From assembly GCF_020595125.1 (NCBI RefSeq), contig NZ_JACNMS010000001.1, forward strand, positions 806,001-870,000: a DNA stretch of 64,000 nt. The letters are read 5' to 3'. A program made the translations under genes and the position numbers. Each line of letters begins with the position of its first letter. Within the stretch, counting starts at the first letter, position 1. The notes under the pieces are model-generated. The model searched no databases. It saw only the letters and a program-made list of their open reading frames with translations, and was not told where the DNA came from. Source of the stretch: Jeotgalibacillus aurantiacus. Lineage in GTDB: Bacteria; Bacillota; Bacilli; Bacillales; Jeotgalibacillaceae. Shown here in pieces: positions 49,610 through 58,479 of this stretch.

Positions 49610-49816
49610 AAGTTACGCCTTCCTTTCTCCCTGATCTTCTTCATTTATACGTTTGATTATAAGTGACTGTTAGAGTTTTGCCCATGTTAAATGGCCATAG
49701 AAAAATTGTGAGAGCGAGAGCCAACTCAGCGGTACTTCCTTCCAGTCCATATGCTATGATAAATAAAAAGAACTATTTTTATTTAAAACATATCCAAAAA
49801 GTCAGGGGGTAAGGGC

Positions 49817-50281
49817 ATGGTAAAGAATCAGCAGGGGATCTCATTAATTGAAGTGATGGCTTCCATCGTCATTATTACCATGCTTTTGACCGTCTTTTTA
49901 ACAATGTTTCTCACTTCTGACCGTTCCAATGAGGCCTCAGAAGACATTGTCGACTACACCTTTATCGCTCAGCGCCAAATGGAGGAGCTTTACGAAGCCG
50001 GACAGCAGTACAGCTCTGCAGATATCGGAACCGTGATGACAAATATTCTCGGCTTTACAAACCAATCGGCGACTGCCGGCGAAAGTATCTGGGCAAAAAG
50101 CGGGACAGCTTCAGACGGATCTGCTTATACCATTGAGCTGACGCTCCGTTCCTATACACCTGAAAGCAGCGAATTCAGCCAGCTTGGCCAGACATTGAGA
50201 CGAACCATTGTAGAGGTTTATCCGCAGCCAGGTGCACATCCTGTAGCAAAAATGGAAAGCCTCATAGAATGGAGGGATTGA
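49817..50281 (+). CDS. type IV prepilin-like protein (PilV-type)
   Basis: A 154-residue pseudopilin with the class III signal QQGISLIEVMASIVIITMLLTVFLTMF: cleavage is expected after the first Gly, with Glu5 of the mature protein present. The remainder is a small polar domain beginning SDRSNEASEDIVDYTFIAQRQMEELYEAG. AGGGGGTAAGG precedes the ATG. It is the first gene of a tight four-gene operon of prepilin-like and surface proteins. No pilus ATPase, platform protein or prepilin peptidase is present locally. Confidence 0.83.
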   Translation: MVKNQQGISLIEVMASIVIITMLLTVFLTMFLTSDRSNEASEDIVDYTFIAQRQMEELYEAGQQYSSADIGTVMTNILGFTNQSATAGESIWAKSGTASDGSAYTIELTLRSYTPESSEFSQLGQTLRRTIVEVYPQPGAHPVAKMESLIEWRD

Positions 50282-50286
50282 CTGCG

Positions 50287-50715
50287 ATGAATAATGAAAA
50301 AGGCTTAACGCTTGTTGAATTACTCGCCGTTCTGGTCATCACCTCTTCAGTCATTGTGCTGGTGATCTCAATTGTCATTAATACAGGAAACAGCGCCAGC
50401 AGTCAGCAGCAGGAGAGCCTCAGCATCCGCAGCATGACGACAGCCCTTAACTCGATTACAACAGATGTGAGGCGCTTTCCCGAAAACGTCACGATTCAAA
50501 GTGATGAACTTGCCATTTCAGCGGATGGCGAGACGATTATGTACAGCTATGACGCAGGCAATTCCGTGCTATTAAAAAACGGAACAGCTTTTGCAAGAGG
50601 CGTCACTGATTTTACCGTCGTATTAAATGGGGACACACTTGAAGTCACCATCATTGATCAGGCGGCAAAGGAATGGCAGACCCAAATTGTGTTGCGGAAG
50701 GGAGCGGACCTGTAA
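50287..50715 (+). CDS. type IV prepilin-like protein (PilW/GspJ-type)
   Basis: A 142-residue pseudopilin with NEKGLTLVELLAVLVITSSVIVLVISIVIN: the class III cleavage Gly and Glu5 are present. It continues with SIRSMTTALNSITTDVRRFPENV and a beta-rich C-terminal part (GETIMYSYDAGNSVLLKNGTAFARGVTDFTVVL), as in minor pilins of the PilW/ComGF sort. The gene overlaps the previous stop region; the start at 50287 is ten bases after GGAGGG. The stop codon TAA overlaps the start ATG of the next gene by one base. Confidence 0.82.
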   Translation: MNNEKGLTLVELLAVLVITSSVIVLVISIVINTGNSASSQQQESLSIRSMTTALNSITTDVRRFPENVTIQSDELAISADGETIMYSYDAGNSVLLKNGTAFARGVTDFTVVLNGDTLEVTIIDQAAKEWQTQIVLRKGADL

Positions 50716-52316
50716 TGAAGAGACACGTCAATAATCAGGAAGGCTATTCCCTCCTGTTAACGATTTTTGCCGTTACGTTTATTTCCATTATTGCTGTCAG
50801 CATTTTATCATTCACCTCTTTGACAACAAGTGTGTCCGTTAATGAACGTGATCACCAGTCCTCCTATTACATTGCAGAAGCCGGACTCGTGGAAAAACGG
50901 GCCGAGCTGAATGCGATTGCTGCCAATGCATATCAGGAAGTCAAAGCCCAGTATGACGCATTGGATCCGGAAGAAAAAGCAGCGTTTAACTTCACTTCAA
51001 CCTTTTACAGCCGCGTACAATCACGCGTGAATGAGCATCTCAGCTTCACGAAAACCGTCACCTACGAGGAACAGCAGTCCGTGACCCCGGTTTCAACAAC
51101 CGAGGTGACACAGATCAGCACGTCCCCTCTCATTTATGAAATCACCTCCACCGGCACGATTCCGGGCAAAAACCTGCCAGGTCAGACAAAAGAACTGAGC
51201 CAGCAGGTGCAGGTCCAGATGAATGTGAATGCAGAAACCGAGCTTGTGACCATCCCAGGTAGCGGTGGCGAAACGGTTAAATACCGCGCGTGTTATTCGG
51301 TTTACGCGACAGGGGATTTTTACCATAACGGCAAGGATTTGAAAGGTCCGATTTATGCTGACGGAAATGTTTATCTGGATAAAAACAAAACATCGATTGA
51401 TGGAAACGTTTATGCCAAAGGTAATGTCACGCTGAACGGTGGAGAAGTTGATGGGGATATTTATTCGGAGAAAGAGGTCTATTTACAAAATAAAAAGTCC
51501 GATGTCACGGGTGAAGTTTTTGAAAATACAAGCTTAGAGAACGCCAAAAACGACTGTGTAAATCAAGCGCCTGCCTTACCTTCTGTTGCTAGTGCGTTTC
51601 CTGCAACTAATGCGCCTACTCCGCCAGATAGCGATTCCATTACAGACGGGATTTTAAATGTCAATAACAACGAAACACTGGAACTTAGTCAGGACATTTA
51701 TTTAAAGGAAATTAACTTAAAGAACAATGCTGAATTAACGATTGATTTACAGGGTCAAAACCGAAAAGTTTTTATTGATAACCTCAATTTAAATGGTGGA
51801 AGCATTAAAATTAAGAATGCTGGAAAGCTCGAGTTAATTGTCCAGAACCACTTCTCTGTAAGCGGTGATGGTGAAATCAATACAAACGGAAACAAGGACC
51901 ACGTTGAGATTCGTTATGCAGGAAGTGAAGACCTGAAATTCACGGGCAAGACATCATTAACCGCAAACCTTCATGTGAAAGATGCCAATCTCGATTTTAA
52001 AGGAAACAATAGTATCGGCGGTGACCTGTTTGTGTACGGGGAAGCTGAGATCACAACATCTGGAAACTCTGATACTGTAGACAGGCTTGTTCTTGCGCCG
52101 AACAGTAATTTCTTTATCACCGGAAACGGAAATGTGAATGGCAATCTGATTGTTAAGAATTTCAACATTTCCGGCAACGGCTCCATCAACCCGCCAAAAA
52201 ACGACTATGGTGAATGGGAAGGTCCCAGCCCCGGAACACCTGACGAGGAAATTGAAATTATCCGTTATGCTGATGACGGCAGTTTTTTGAAGGCGGATGA
52301 GCTGAGTGAGCAGTGA
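50715..52316 (+). CDS. PilX-like surface protein with polymer-forming beta repeats
   Basis: A 533-residue protein. It has a PilX-like N-terminus (NNQEGYSLLLTIFAVTFISIIAVSILSF) with one membrane helix and the AEAG segment SYYIAEAGLVEKRAELNA. From about residue 200 the sequence has short GN/DGN repeats (IYADGNVYLDKNKTSIDGNVYAKGNVTLNGG...), like bactofilin-type polymer-forming beta-helix, and this pattern returns at 380-500 (NNSIGGDLFVYGEAEITTSGN, ITGNGNVNGNLIVKNFNISGN). It is therefore probably a long surface beta-solenoid anchored with the pseudopilins. The start overlaps the previous stop. Confidence 0.8.
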   Translation: MKRHVNNQEGYSLLLTIFAVTFISIIAVSILSFTSLTTSVSVNERDHQSSYYIAEAGLVEKRAELNAIAANAYQEVKAQYDALDPEEKAAFNFTSTFYSRVQSRVNEHLSFTKTVTYEEQQSVTPVSTTEVTQISTSPLIYEITSTGTIPGKNLPGQTKELSQQVQVQMNVNAETELVTIPGSGGETVKYRACYSVYATGDFYHNGKDLKGPIYADGNVYLDKNKTSIDGNVYAKGNVTLNGGEVDGDIYSEKEVYLQNKKSDVTGEVFENTSLENAKNDCVNQAPALPSVASAFPATNAPTPPDSDSITDGILNVNNNETLELSQDIYLKEINLKNNAELTIDLQGQNRKVFIDNLNLNGGSIKIKNAGKLELIVQNHFSVSGDGEINTNGNKDHVEIRYAGSEDLKFTGKTSLTANLHVKDANLDFKGNNSIGGDLFVYGEAEITTSGNSDTVDRLVLAPNSNFFITGNGNVNGNLIVKNFNISGNGSINPPKNDYGEWEGPSPGTPDEEIEIIRYADDGSFLKADELSEQ

Positions 52317-52347
52317 TCTTAAAGGTGAGAGAAATGGAGGAAAGTGT

Positions 52348-52644
52348 TTGAGATATTTCTACCTATCAGTCGTGTTCATGTTTTTGCTACTCTCAGGCTG
52401 CCAGGCTTCTTCAACAGAAGGTGTCATAGAGGAAATCAGCGGAAATGTACTGACGATTGCACCCGCGGAACAGGACCCTGAAGAGCAATATGTCCTTATC
52501 ACAATCTCATTTAATGAACAGACACGCCTAACTGGAGCAGCGTCAGATCTCACTGATTTAAGAGTCGGCGATCAGATCAAGGTTTCGCTGAATCAACAAA
52601 TCGAAGAGGCTTTTGCGGAAGAAATTCGTGTGGTAAATGAATAA
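52348..52644 (+). CDS. small lipoprotein, OB-like fold (DUF3221-like), end of prepilin operon
   Basis: A 98-residue protein starting at TTG 52348, seven bases after GGAGG. The signal has lipobox LLLSGC. The mature part EGVIEEISGNVLTIAPAEQ... YVLITISFNEQTRLTGAASDLTDLRVGDQIKVSLN... looks like the small OB-fold lipoproteins of Bacillus (YobA/DUF3221 type). It closes the prepilin-like operon, and a strong terminator overlaps its stop. Confidence 0.75.
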   Translation: MRYFYLSVVFMFLLLSGCQASSTEGVIEEISGNVLTIAPAEQDPEEQYVLITISFNEQTRLTGAASDLTDLRVGDQIKVSLNQQIEEAFAEEIRVVNE

Positions 52645-52676
52645 AAAAGTCAGGAGCACAGTCTCCTGACTTTTTT
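52643..52676. terminator. bidirectional terminator between prepilin and PTS operons
   Basis: AAAAAAGTCAGGAG (52643-52656) pairs perfectly with CTCCTGACTTTTTT (52663-52676). Confidence 0.93.
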
Positions 52677-52688
52677 ATATTAGAAGCC

Positions 52689-54035
52689 TTACGCCGTCGC
52701 TTTCTTTTTAAACGGAATGGCCATTAGTAACAGAATGACAATCAGACTGATCACGATGGCAATCGGTCCGCCTAAGTTGGCAAGAGATCCGAAGAAGATG
52801 CCTCCTACGCCAAAGTCTGCGTCTGAGAATGTTGTGTTCGCAAAGCCAAGTTCTCCGAGAACCGGAAGTAAGAATACAGGCAGGAATGAAATGATGATCC
52901 CGTTTACAAAGGAACCGGCTACGGCACCCCTTATACCACCTGTTGCATTACCGAATACGCCAGCAGCGGCTCCGGTGAAGAAGTGTGGCACAACGCCCGG
53001 CAGAATGATGGTGCTTCCTGCAAGCGCCATAAAGATCATACTGAACAGACCACCGGCAAAGCTTGAGAAGAATCCGATCAGCACGGCATTTGGCGCGTAC
53101 GTGAAGACAATCGGTACATCGAGTGCCGGCTTCGCGTTCGGTACAAGCTTTGTTGAGATCCCTTTAAAGGCAGGGACGATTTCCGCCAGTACTAGACGAA
53201 CCCCCGCTAAGATGACAAACACACCAGCCGCAAAGTTACCAGCCTGAATCAGTGAGAACACGAGATAGTTCGTTCCATCACTGAGCTCAGCTTCAATAAA
53301 GGTTGGACCTGCTGCGATGGCAACAACAAAGTACATCACGACCATTGTCAGTGCGATACTGACCGTACTGTCCCGAAGGAATCCAAGACCTTTCGGGAAA
53401 TCAATTTTTTCTGTAGACGTTGGTTCTTTACCGCCTACTGCCTTTCCAACTAAACCGCTCAACGCATAACCAACAGCACTAAAATGACCCAGTGCGACAT
53501 TGTCGTTACCCGTCAGCTTTCTCATAAACGGCTGAAGAATCGCTGGTGACAAGGTCATGATAATACCAAGCGCAACGGCTCCTGCAGCAATCTGTGGTAT
53601 GGTATTAAACCCTGCAACCGCCATAATCACAGCGAGCATACACGCCATATACAGTGCGTGGTGCCCCGTTAAGAAAATATACTTAAAGCGTGTAAAACGG
53701 GCGATCAAAATATTCACGATCATACCGAAAAACATGATAAGCGCCGTGTTTGAACCATACTCATTTAGAGCCAGTGCGACGATTGCCTCGTTATTCGGTA
53801 CGACCCCCGCTACATTAAACGCCTCCTGGAACATGGTGCCAAATGGAATGAGTGACGTTTCCAAAATGCCGGCTCCGGCTGCAATCACCAGGAAGCCGAC
53901 AAAGGTTTTCGTTGTTCCTTTCATCGTGTCAGACAGGTTTTTCCGCTGCGCGATCAGACCGATTAACGCGATCATGGCAACGAGAATAGCCGGCTGACTC
54001 AAAATATCCACCAGCGTTGTCAATACACTGTTCAT
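52689..54035 (-). CDS. ulaA: PTS ascorbate-type permease, EIIC
   Basis: A 448-residue membrane permease of the UlaA/SgaT family (AG superfamily of PTS transporters), with about eleven helices. Typical segments: LSQPAILVAMIALIGLIAQRK, TFVGFLVIAAGAGIL, LTGHHALYMACMLAVIM and VPHFFTGAAAGVFGNATGGIRGAVAGSFVNG. UlaA takes up L-ascorbate with phosphorylation, but many Firmicutes homologues transport other, unidentified sugars. EIIB lies just upstream and the EIIA function is in the PRD regulator. No ascorbate catabolic genes (ulaD-F) are present, so the substrate is open. Confidence 0.88.
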   Translation of the reverse strand: MNSVLTTLVDILSQPAILVAMIALIGLIAQRKNLSDTMKGTTKTFVGFLVIAAGAGILETSLIPFGTMFQEAFNVAGVVPNNEAIVALALNEYGSNTALIMFFGMIVNILIARFTRFKYIFLTGHHALYMACMLAVIMAVAGFNTIPQIAAGAVALGIIMTLSPAILQPFMRKLTGNDNVALGHFSAVGYALSGLVGKAVGGKEPTSTEKIDFPKGLGFLRDSTVSIALTMVVMYFVVAIAAGPTFIEAELSDGTNYLVFSLIQAGNFAAGVFVILAGVRLVLAEIVPAFKGISTKLVPNAKPALDVPIVFTYAPNAVLIGFFSSFAGGLFSMIFMALAGSTIILPGVVPHFFTGAAAGVFGNATGGIRGAVAGSFVNGIIISFLPVFLLPVLGELGFANTTFSDADFGVGGIFFGSLANLGGPIAIVISLIVILLLMAIPFKKKATA

Positions 54036-54063
54036 ATTGTCTCACCCTCTCATGAACCTGATG

Positions 54064-54345
54064 TTAAATCAGGTTTTTTTCTTCGGCCATCTTGCGGACC
54101 TTATCTCTTAACTCATCCATATCAATAATGTTATCGAGCACGACTACTTCACCAAGGTGTGCCCCGCCTTCTGCAATATCCTTCGCAAGGAAATACACGT
54201 CTGCATCACCCGGTGAAGCTGAGCTTAAATCAGAGTGATTCACCTCAACACCTGTAATGCCAAGCTCTCCTAATACCTGATTAATGTTCATCTCCACCAT
54301 AAAACTTGTGCCAAGTCCTGAACTGCATACCGCTAAAATTTTCAT
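54064..54345 (-). CDS. ulaB: PTS ascorbate-type EIIB
   Basis: A 93-residue phosphocarrier. The phosphocysteine loop is at the start (KILAVCSSGLGTSFM, Cys7), followed by SDLSSASPGDADVYFLAKDIAEG and LDNIIDMDELRDKV, as in UlaB/SgaB. It passes phosphate from EIIA to the sugar in EIIC. It starts one base from the end of the PRD regulator gene and precedes ulaA by 28 bases. Confidence 0.9.
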   Translation of the reverse strand: MKILAVCSSGLGTSFMVEMNINQVLGELGITGVEVNHSDLSSASPGDADVYFLAKDIAEGGAHLGEVVVLDNIIDMDELRDKVRKMAEEKNLI

Positions 54346-54346
54346 C

Positions 54347-56386
54347 TTATTCTTCCCCCTCTTTAATCATGTTAATAATTTGTTCTGCAGAGTCTGCATT
54401 TTTCAACGTATTCAGCGCTTTTTCATTGCCAAGCAGCTTTGTTAAATGAGCAAGTGCCTTTAAGTGCGCTTCACTGTCAACAGCAGCCAGGCATACAAAC
54501 ACATCGATCTGATGCTCCTCCTGGTCGAGTAACTTTACAGGCTGTCTTGTTCTTAAAAAAGACATCCCAACCTCGTTCACACCCGCATCAGGTCTTGCGT
54601 GCGGAATCGCGATGCCTTTCCCGATATGAATATAAGCACCGGCTTCCTCGACGTTATGAATCATTGCATCCACATACCTCGGCTCCACTGTATCGGAAGT
54701 GACCAAAGGTTCTGCCGCTTTTTTGATCGCTGTTTTCCAATCAAGCGGCTCGTCTGTAAATTGAATGGTTTCTTCTGTTAATAGTTCTGAAAGCATTGGT
54801 TTTCTCCACCTTTTCGCTGTGTTATTCATATACATCAGTTCGACCAGCTCAGATATCAACTTCTTCTCGTTTTTGATATCTGCATGCCGCCGGACAACAT
54901 CCATTACTTGTTCAATATCTATATTGCGTTTATTTAACTGCGGAAAAGCAGAGGTTACCTCCTGAATCAAGTGCGTCTTCTCAACAATGGAAAGTAAAGG
55001 CTTTACCCGGTACACCGGCTTCACAGACGTGATCGGTACCGTTGAGAAAATCAGGTCGTAGCTTGAAGGAGACAACTTTTGCACATGATCTGTCGTATGG
55101 ATTCTGGAAAAATCAATCCCCGGGAACAGCTCTATCAGTTGCGAGCGCAGCATCACAGATGAGCTGACGCCATTTGAACAGACAATTAAGGCGCTGATCT
55201 TATCCGGTTCATCCTCATTGAATTTTTCCAGATACCCTCCGAAATGAAGGGTAAAATACCCGATTTCCGCTTCGCTGATCCCTTTACCTGTCCAGTCAGT
55301 GAGTGGACGCAGTGACTTTTCAACAAATTGAAAGAGCTCGTGATAATCCTCTTTAATCTTGTCTGTCATTGGATTCATGAGCGGAATGCCAAACGTCAGC
55401 CGGAAATAAGTCGGTACAAGATGATTGAATAAACTTTTGACTAGATACGCTTTATGGCGGATCGGCAGCAGCGTATTCCGCTCGAACTCATCAACAATTT
55501 CTTCTGCGAGTTTCTGAAGCGTCAAATGAACCTGCGGATTCATCTCCTCCTGGCTTGTCAGCAGCTGAATGGCGACAAAATACATTTCCTGTTCGCCCGC
55601 TTCCGGGAACAATAATGCAGCTAACTCAGCCGCATCATGGAACATGTCCTGCTCCTCCAAAAGTAATTTTTCATGATCTTCGAAATGGAGCTGGCTATTC
55701 TTTTGACGCATTTTCACAAAAATCAGGTGATACATCATTTCGACTTTCCTGCTTCTTACGAGACGCAGAGGCTTCGTTTGCAGGAAATTCTCAATCTGCG
55801 CTGTCGTTTCCATCATGAGCGACTCAAGCTCCCAGGCTTTGATCGTGCTGATGATGATTTCTTTTCCAAGCGGCTTCGAGAGCAGGGTGTCAATACAATA
55901 GATTGCGAGTCTTCGCTTATCCATTTCAGATCCCTTTAGGAAATATCCATCCATCCGCTGATAGTCAAGCTTCAGGTTCCATTCAACGCACAGCTCCCTC
56001 GCCTTTTTCACATCCGTCAGCGCCGTATTCTTACTGACATTCAGGACGAGCTGATAATGATAGCTTGAGATGACTTCCTGTCTGATAAAGGTGTACAGAT
56101 AAATCATCAGCGGGCGATCCTGTTCAGAAACGATCAGGTCATTACCTTTTACGGAAAGGGGAGCTTCTTTTTTGATAAAGCTTTTAATTTGATCATCTAC
56201 ACGGAACATCAGATTATTCATTTCCACCGGTGGAAGCTGAATGATACTCAGCGAGCTATTTGTCTTTTCAAACAAGTACTGAAATTGACGCTCTGTCAGG
56301 TTGAGCTCCATCATAATTTCAGGCTTTGTAATCTGCTGATATTGGGTAATCCTTTCAAGAAACTCGTACGATTTCTGATCCATCAA
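54347..56386 (-). CDS. PRD-containing PTS regulator with EIIB- and EIIA-like domains
   Basis: A 679-residue MtlR/BglG-type regulator: N-terminal helix-turn-helix (TKPEIMMELNLTERQFQYLFE), two PTS regulation domains (about 190-400), an EIIB-like domain (LIVCSNGVSSSVMLRSQLIELFPG) and a C-terminal EIIA domain of the mannitol/fructose class (about 540-679: IGKGIAIPHARPDAGVNEVGMSFL). As no separate EIIA gene exists here, this domain may also phosphorylate EIIB. The protein should activate the operon when the sugar is present. A cre-like site lies just upstream. Confidence 0.88.
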   Translation of the reverse strand: MMDQKSYEFLERITQYQQITKPEIMMELNLTERQFQYLFEKTNSSLSIIQLPPVEMNNLMFRVDDQIKSFIKKEAPLSVKGNDLIVSEQDRPLMIYLYTFIRQEVISSYHYQLVLNVSKNTALTDVKKARELCVEWNLKLDYQRMDGYFLKGSEMDKRRLAIYCIDTLLSKPLGKEIIISTIKAWELESLMMETTAQIENFLQTKPLRLVRSRKVEMMYHLIFVKMRQKNSQLHFEDHEKLLLEEQDMFHDAAELAALLFPEAGEQEMYFVAIQLLTSQEEMNPQVHLTLQKLAEEIVDEFERNTLLPIRHKAYLVKSLFNHLVPTYFRLTFGIPLMNPMTDKIKEDYHELFQFVEKSLRPLTDWTGKGISEAEIGYFTLHFGGYLEKFNEDEPDKISALIVCSNGVSSSVMLRSQLIELFPGIDFSRIHTTDHVQKLSPSSYDLIFSTVPITSVKPVYRVKPLLSIVEKTHLIQEVTSAFPQLNKRNIDIEQVMDVVRRHADIKNEKKLISELVELMYMNNTAKRWRKPMLSELLTEETIQFTDEPLDWKTAIKKAAEPLVTSDTVEPRYVDAMIHNVEEAGAYIHIGKGIAIPHARPDAGVNEVGMSFLRTRQPVKLLDQEEHQIDVFVCLAAVDSEAHLKALAHLTKLLGNEKALNTLKNADSAEQIINMIKEGEE

Positions 56387-56414
56387 AGGAAGTCCCTCCG
56401 TTTCTTAATGCTAT

Positions 56415-56429
56415 TGTAAAGCGCTTACA
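56415..56429. promoter_or_regulatory. cre-like CcpA site upstream of the PTS operon
   Basis: On the minus strand TGTAAGCGCTTTACA is close to the catabolite-responsive element consensus TGNAARCGNWWWCA, perfect in one half and with one extra base in the other. It lies 29 bp before the regulator start codon, so glucose repression of the PTS operon is likely. Confidence 0.6.
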
Positions 56430-56569
56430 TCACTGTCGCAACACGTTCAGGGTCCAATCTCTGTCCGGCCCTTCAACACAAATTGGGCTCAGCACGCCTA
56501 TGTTGCTTCTCGTATAGACTTTATACTTTAACTAATAAGTCAACAGACGACAAACAGGAGGCGGTATCG

Positions 56570-57412
56570 TTGAAACCAAAAGTAATCGCTTTAGATATGG
56601 ATGGAACCGTTCTCGATGCCTCAAATCAAGTCAGCCCACGTCTGGCCGAGCTGCTTTCTAAATGGCAGACCGATCATGAAGTCCGGCTGATTTTAGCATC
56701 AGGCAGAACAAAGCAGGAAATTGAGGATGTGCTGCCGGAAACGCTTCAACCAGACGGAATCGTTTCTGCAAATGGAATGGGGAGTTACCTGGGGAATACA
56801 ACGCTTGCTGAGCACACACTGGACGCTGAACTGGTGGAAAGAGTCATTCAGGCAGCTGGCGCAGAAGGCATTTATTACGAGGTGCATCCGCTGCACGGGG
56901 AACGTTTTTCACTAAAGAAGGATCAGGCATTGTTTCAGGAAATGCTTGCACAAAAGCAGCCTAACACGCTCCACGACAATGAACTTCTTGCCAGGCAGGA
57001 AGCGGTGAAAAAGGATATTCAATGGACGTCAACACCATCATTTGAAGGACATGTGAAGGTGTATTTTTTCAGCATGAGCCCTGAAAAAATTAATGATTGG
57101 AAAAGAAGGCTTGAGAAAGAAGCGGTGAACTTTTCATTCTCCACCTCGTCCTCGTCTTTGCATAACGTGGAGATCATGAACGCAGGCGTGTCAAAGGCTA
57201 CGGGTATTCAGATGCTACTGCAAAAATGGAACATGACTCCTAATCAGCTGATGGTTGTCGGGGACAGTGAAAATGACCTACCCATGTTTCAATACGCGGG
57301 CCGGGCCGTTGCCATGCAAAATGCAGAGCCGCATGTGAAGCAGGCCGCTGATGAAGTAACCACACACGGCTATAAAGAAGATGGACTGTTCCGGTTCTTG
57401 AAAGAATTTTAA
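56570..57412 (+). CDS. HAD-superfamily (Cof-type) phosphatase
   Basis: A 280-residue protein with a TTG start after AGGAGGCGG. HAD motifs: DMDGT (9-13, nucleophile Asp9 and acid Asp11), ILASGRTKQE (motif II), a C2B cap domain, and VVGDSENDLPMFQYAG with AVAMQNAEPHVKQAADEVT (motif IV). Cof-type phosphatases act on sugar phosphates, FMN or pyridoxal phosphate with broad specificity. It is divergent from the PTS regulator and may act on the imported sugar phosphate, but this is a guess. Confidence 0.88.
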   Translation: MKPKVIALDMDGTVLDASNQVSPRLAELLSKWQTDHEVRLILASGRTKQEIEDVLPETLQPDGIVSANGMGSYLGNTTLAEHTLDAELVERVIQAAGAEGIYYEVHPLHGERFSLKKDQALFQEMLAQKQPNTLHDNELLARQEAVKKDIQWTSTPSFEGHVKVYFFSMSPEKINDWKRRLEKEAVNFSFSTSSSSLHNVEIMNAGVSKATGIQMLLQKWNMTPNQLMVVGDSENDLPMFQYAGRAVAMQNAEPHVKQAADEVTTHGYKEDGLFRFLKEF

Positions 57413-57417
57413 ATAAA

Positions 57418-57442
57418 GAGAGCGGGGAAATTACTCCGCTCT
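57418..57442. terminator. hairpin between convergent HAD and nucleotidyltransferase genes
   Basis: AGAGCGG (57419-57425) pairs with CCGCTCT (57436-57442). The T run is short on both sides. Confidence 0.7.
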
Positions 57443-57446
57443 GTTT

Positions 57447-58025
57447 CTATGTAACTGGTTTGATTGAAGTAACACTCACCTTTGGCCAGATGGACTGCCA
57501 GTTCTTTTTAACAAGCCGCTCTTCGTAAATGGCTGCACGCTCTTTTGTTTCTGTAAAAGAAGCAGTTGGCTTCACCTGAAGATTAAGAACATCCTCAAGA
57601 CCGCTTGGTGCCGTCAGCACGAGCTTGTGCTGCTGATCGAGTGTGACCCCGAGTGCCGTTGCCGTTTCAGGAAACTTTGAGATGGCATCCTCAGAGGAAG
57701 TGTAAGGAGCAAGACCGTTCACCAGATGCATTCTTGCTTCGTTTTTCACAGACCACGGCACCTCCGGCATCATTTGAAACAGACGCTGCTCATACCCTTT
57801 TTCCGTTTCCTCACGCAGATCAGCCGGATCAAAATAAATCACATCCACATCCGGAATGCTCGTCCGTTCATCAAATCCGTGAAGCGTATCCCAGATTTTC
57901 GAACGCACAAACCCCGCACAAATCCACCAGTCCGGCAGACCAAGTGTCCCCGCTGCTCGAATGATGCTCATCATTTGCCTGTCCGATTGGATTAAGTTGT
58001 GGATGTCTTCTTCATTTTTTAACAA
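57447..58025 (-). CDS. nucleotidyltransferase-family protein (NTP_transf_6/DUF925)
   Basis: A 192-residue protein of the DUF925 nucleotidyltransferase-like family: MSIIRAAGTLGLPDWWICAGFVRSKIWDTLHGF, then DVDVIYFDPADL with the acidic pair of the active site, then WSVKNEARMHLVNG and YTSSEDAISKFPETATALG. The fold is that of minimal nucleotidyltransferases, but no reaction has been established for this family. Monocistronic. TGAGATCACTTG precedes the start, and the ribosome site GAGGAG lies upstream. Confidence 0.82.
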   Translation of the reverse strand: MLKNEEDIHNLIQSDRQMMSIIRAAGTLGLPDWWICAGFVRSKIWDTLHGFDERTSIPDVDVIYFDPADLREETEKGYEQRLFQMMPEVPWSVKNEARMHLVNGLAPYTSSEDAISKFPETATALGVTLDQQHKLVLTAPSGLEDVLNLQVKPTASFTETKERAAIYEERLVKKNWQSIWPKVSVTSIKPVT

Positions 58026-58082
58026 GTGATCTCATCTCCTCTTATCATAACCGAACATACATTCTTATTTTAACACAAAGAA

Positions 58083-58113
58083 ACCCGCACTTACGCATCA
58101 GCGCAAATGCGGG
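58083..58113 (-). terminator. terminator of the yerC-like gene
   Basis: On the minus strand CCCGCATTTGCGC and the complementary GCGTAAGTGCGGG form an interrupted stem (58084-58113) followed by TTTCTTTG. Confidence 0.7.
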
Positions 58114-58127
58114 CACAACTTTATGAA

Positions 58128-58439
58128 TCAACACCCAATCTTCCTCTTATCCTCTTTCCCCAGCCTCACAAGCACCATTCTCAAGCCACTCTGTTCCTTC
58201 CCTAGGCAGCGCTTGATGCGGGAGACCATGCTGGAGCGGGCGTTGGTTTCGTGTTCGATTTGCTCGTAGGTTTCACCGTTCATGAGTCGAACAGCGACCT
58301 GGTAGCGCTGCATAAAGGCTTCGAGCTCCTTTTCAGTCGCCATGTCCTCAAAAAAATTGATGCATTCCTCAATTGATGTCAAAGAAAGAAGCGCTTCAAA
58401 AAACTGTTCACGGCTGGTTTGTTCTTTCCCGGCCTTCAT
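58128..58439 (-). CDS. YerC/TrpR-like DNA-binding protein
   Basis: A 103-residue protein of the TrpR-related YerC/YecD family: EQFFEALLSLTSIEECINFFEDMATEKELEAFMQRYQVAVRLMNGETYEQIEHETNARSSMVSRIKRCL, with the helix-turn-helix at about 58-82. Bacillus homologues lie near purine genes and have no firmly assigned target that I know of. The start at 58439 follows GGGGAG by seven bases. The NhaC antiporter gene lies 40 bp upstream on the same strand, so readthrough from it is possible. Confidence 0.83.
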   Translation of the reverse strand: MKAGKEQTSREQFFEALLSLTSIEECINFFEDMATEKELEAFMQRYQVAVRLMNGETYEQIEHETNARSSMVSRIKRCLGKEQSGLRMVLVRLGKEDKRKIGC

Positions 58440-58479
58440 CGTGCCACTCCCCATTTCAAACTGTCATCAGAAATGTTTA

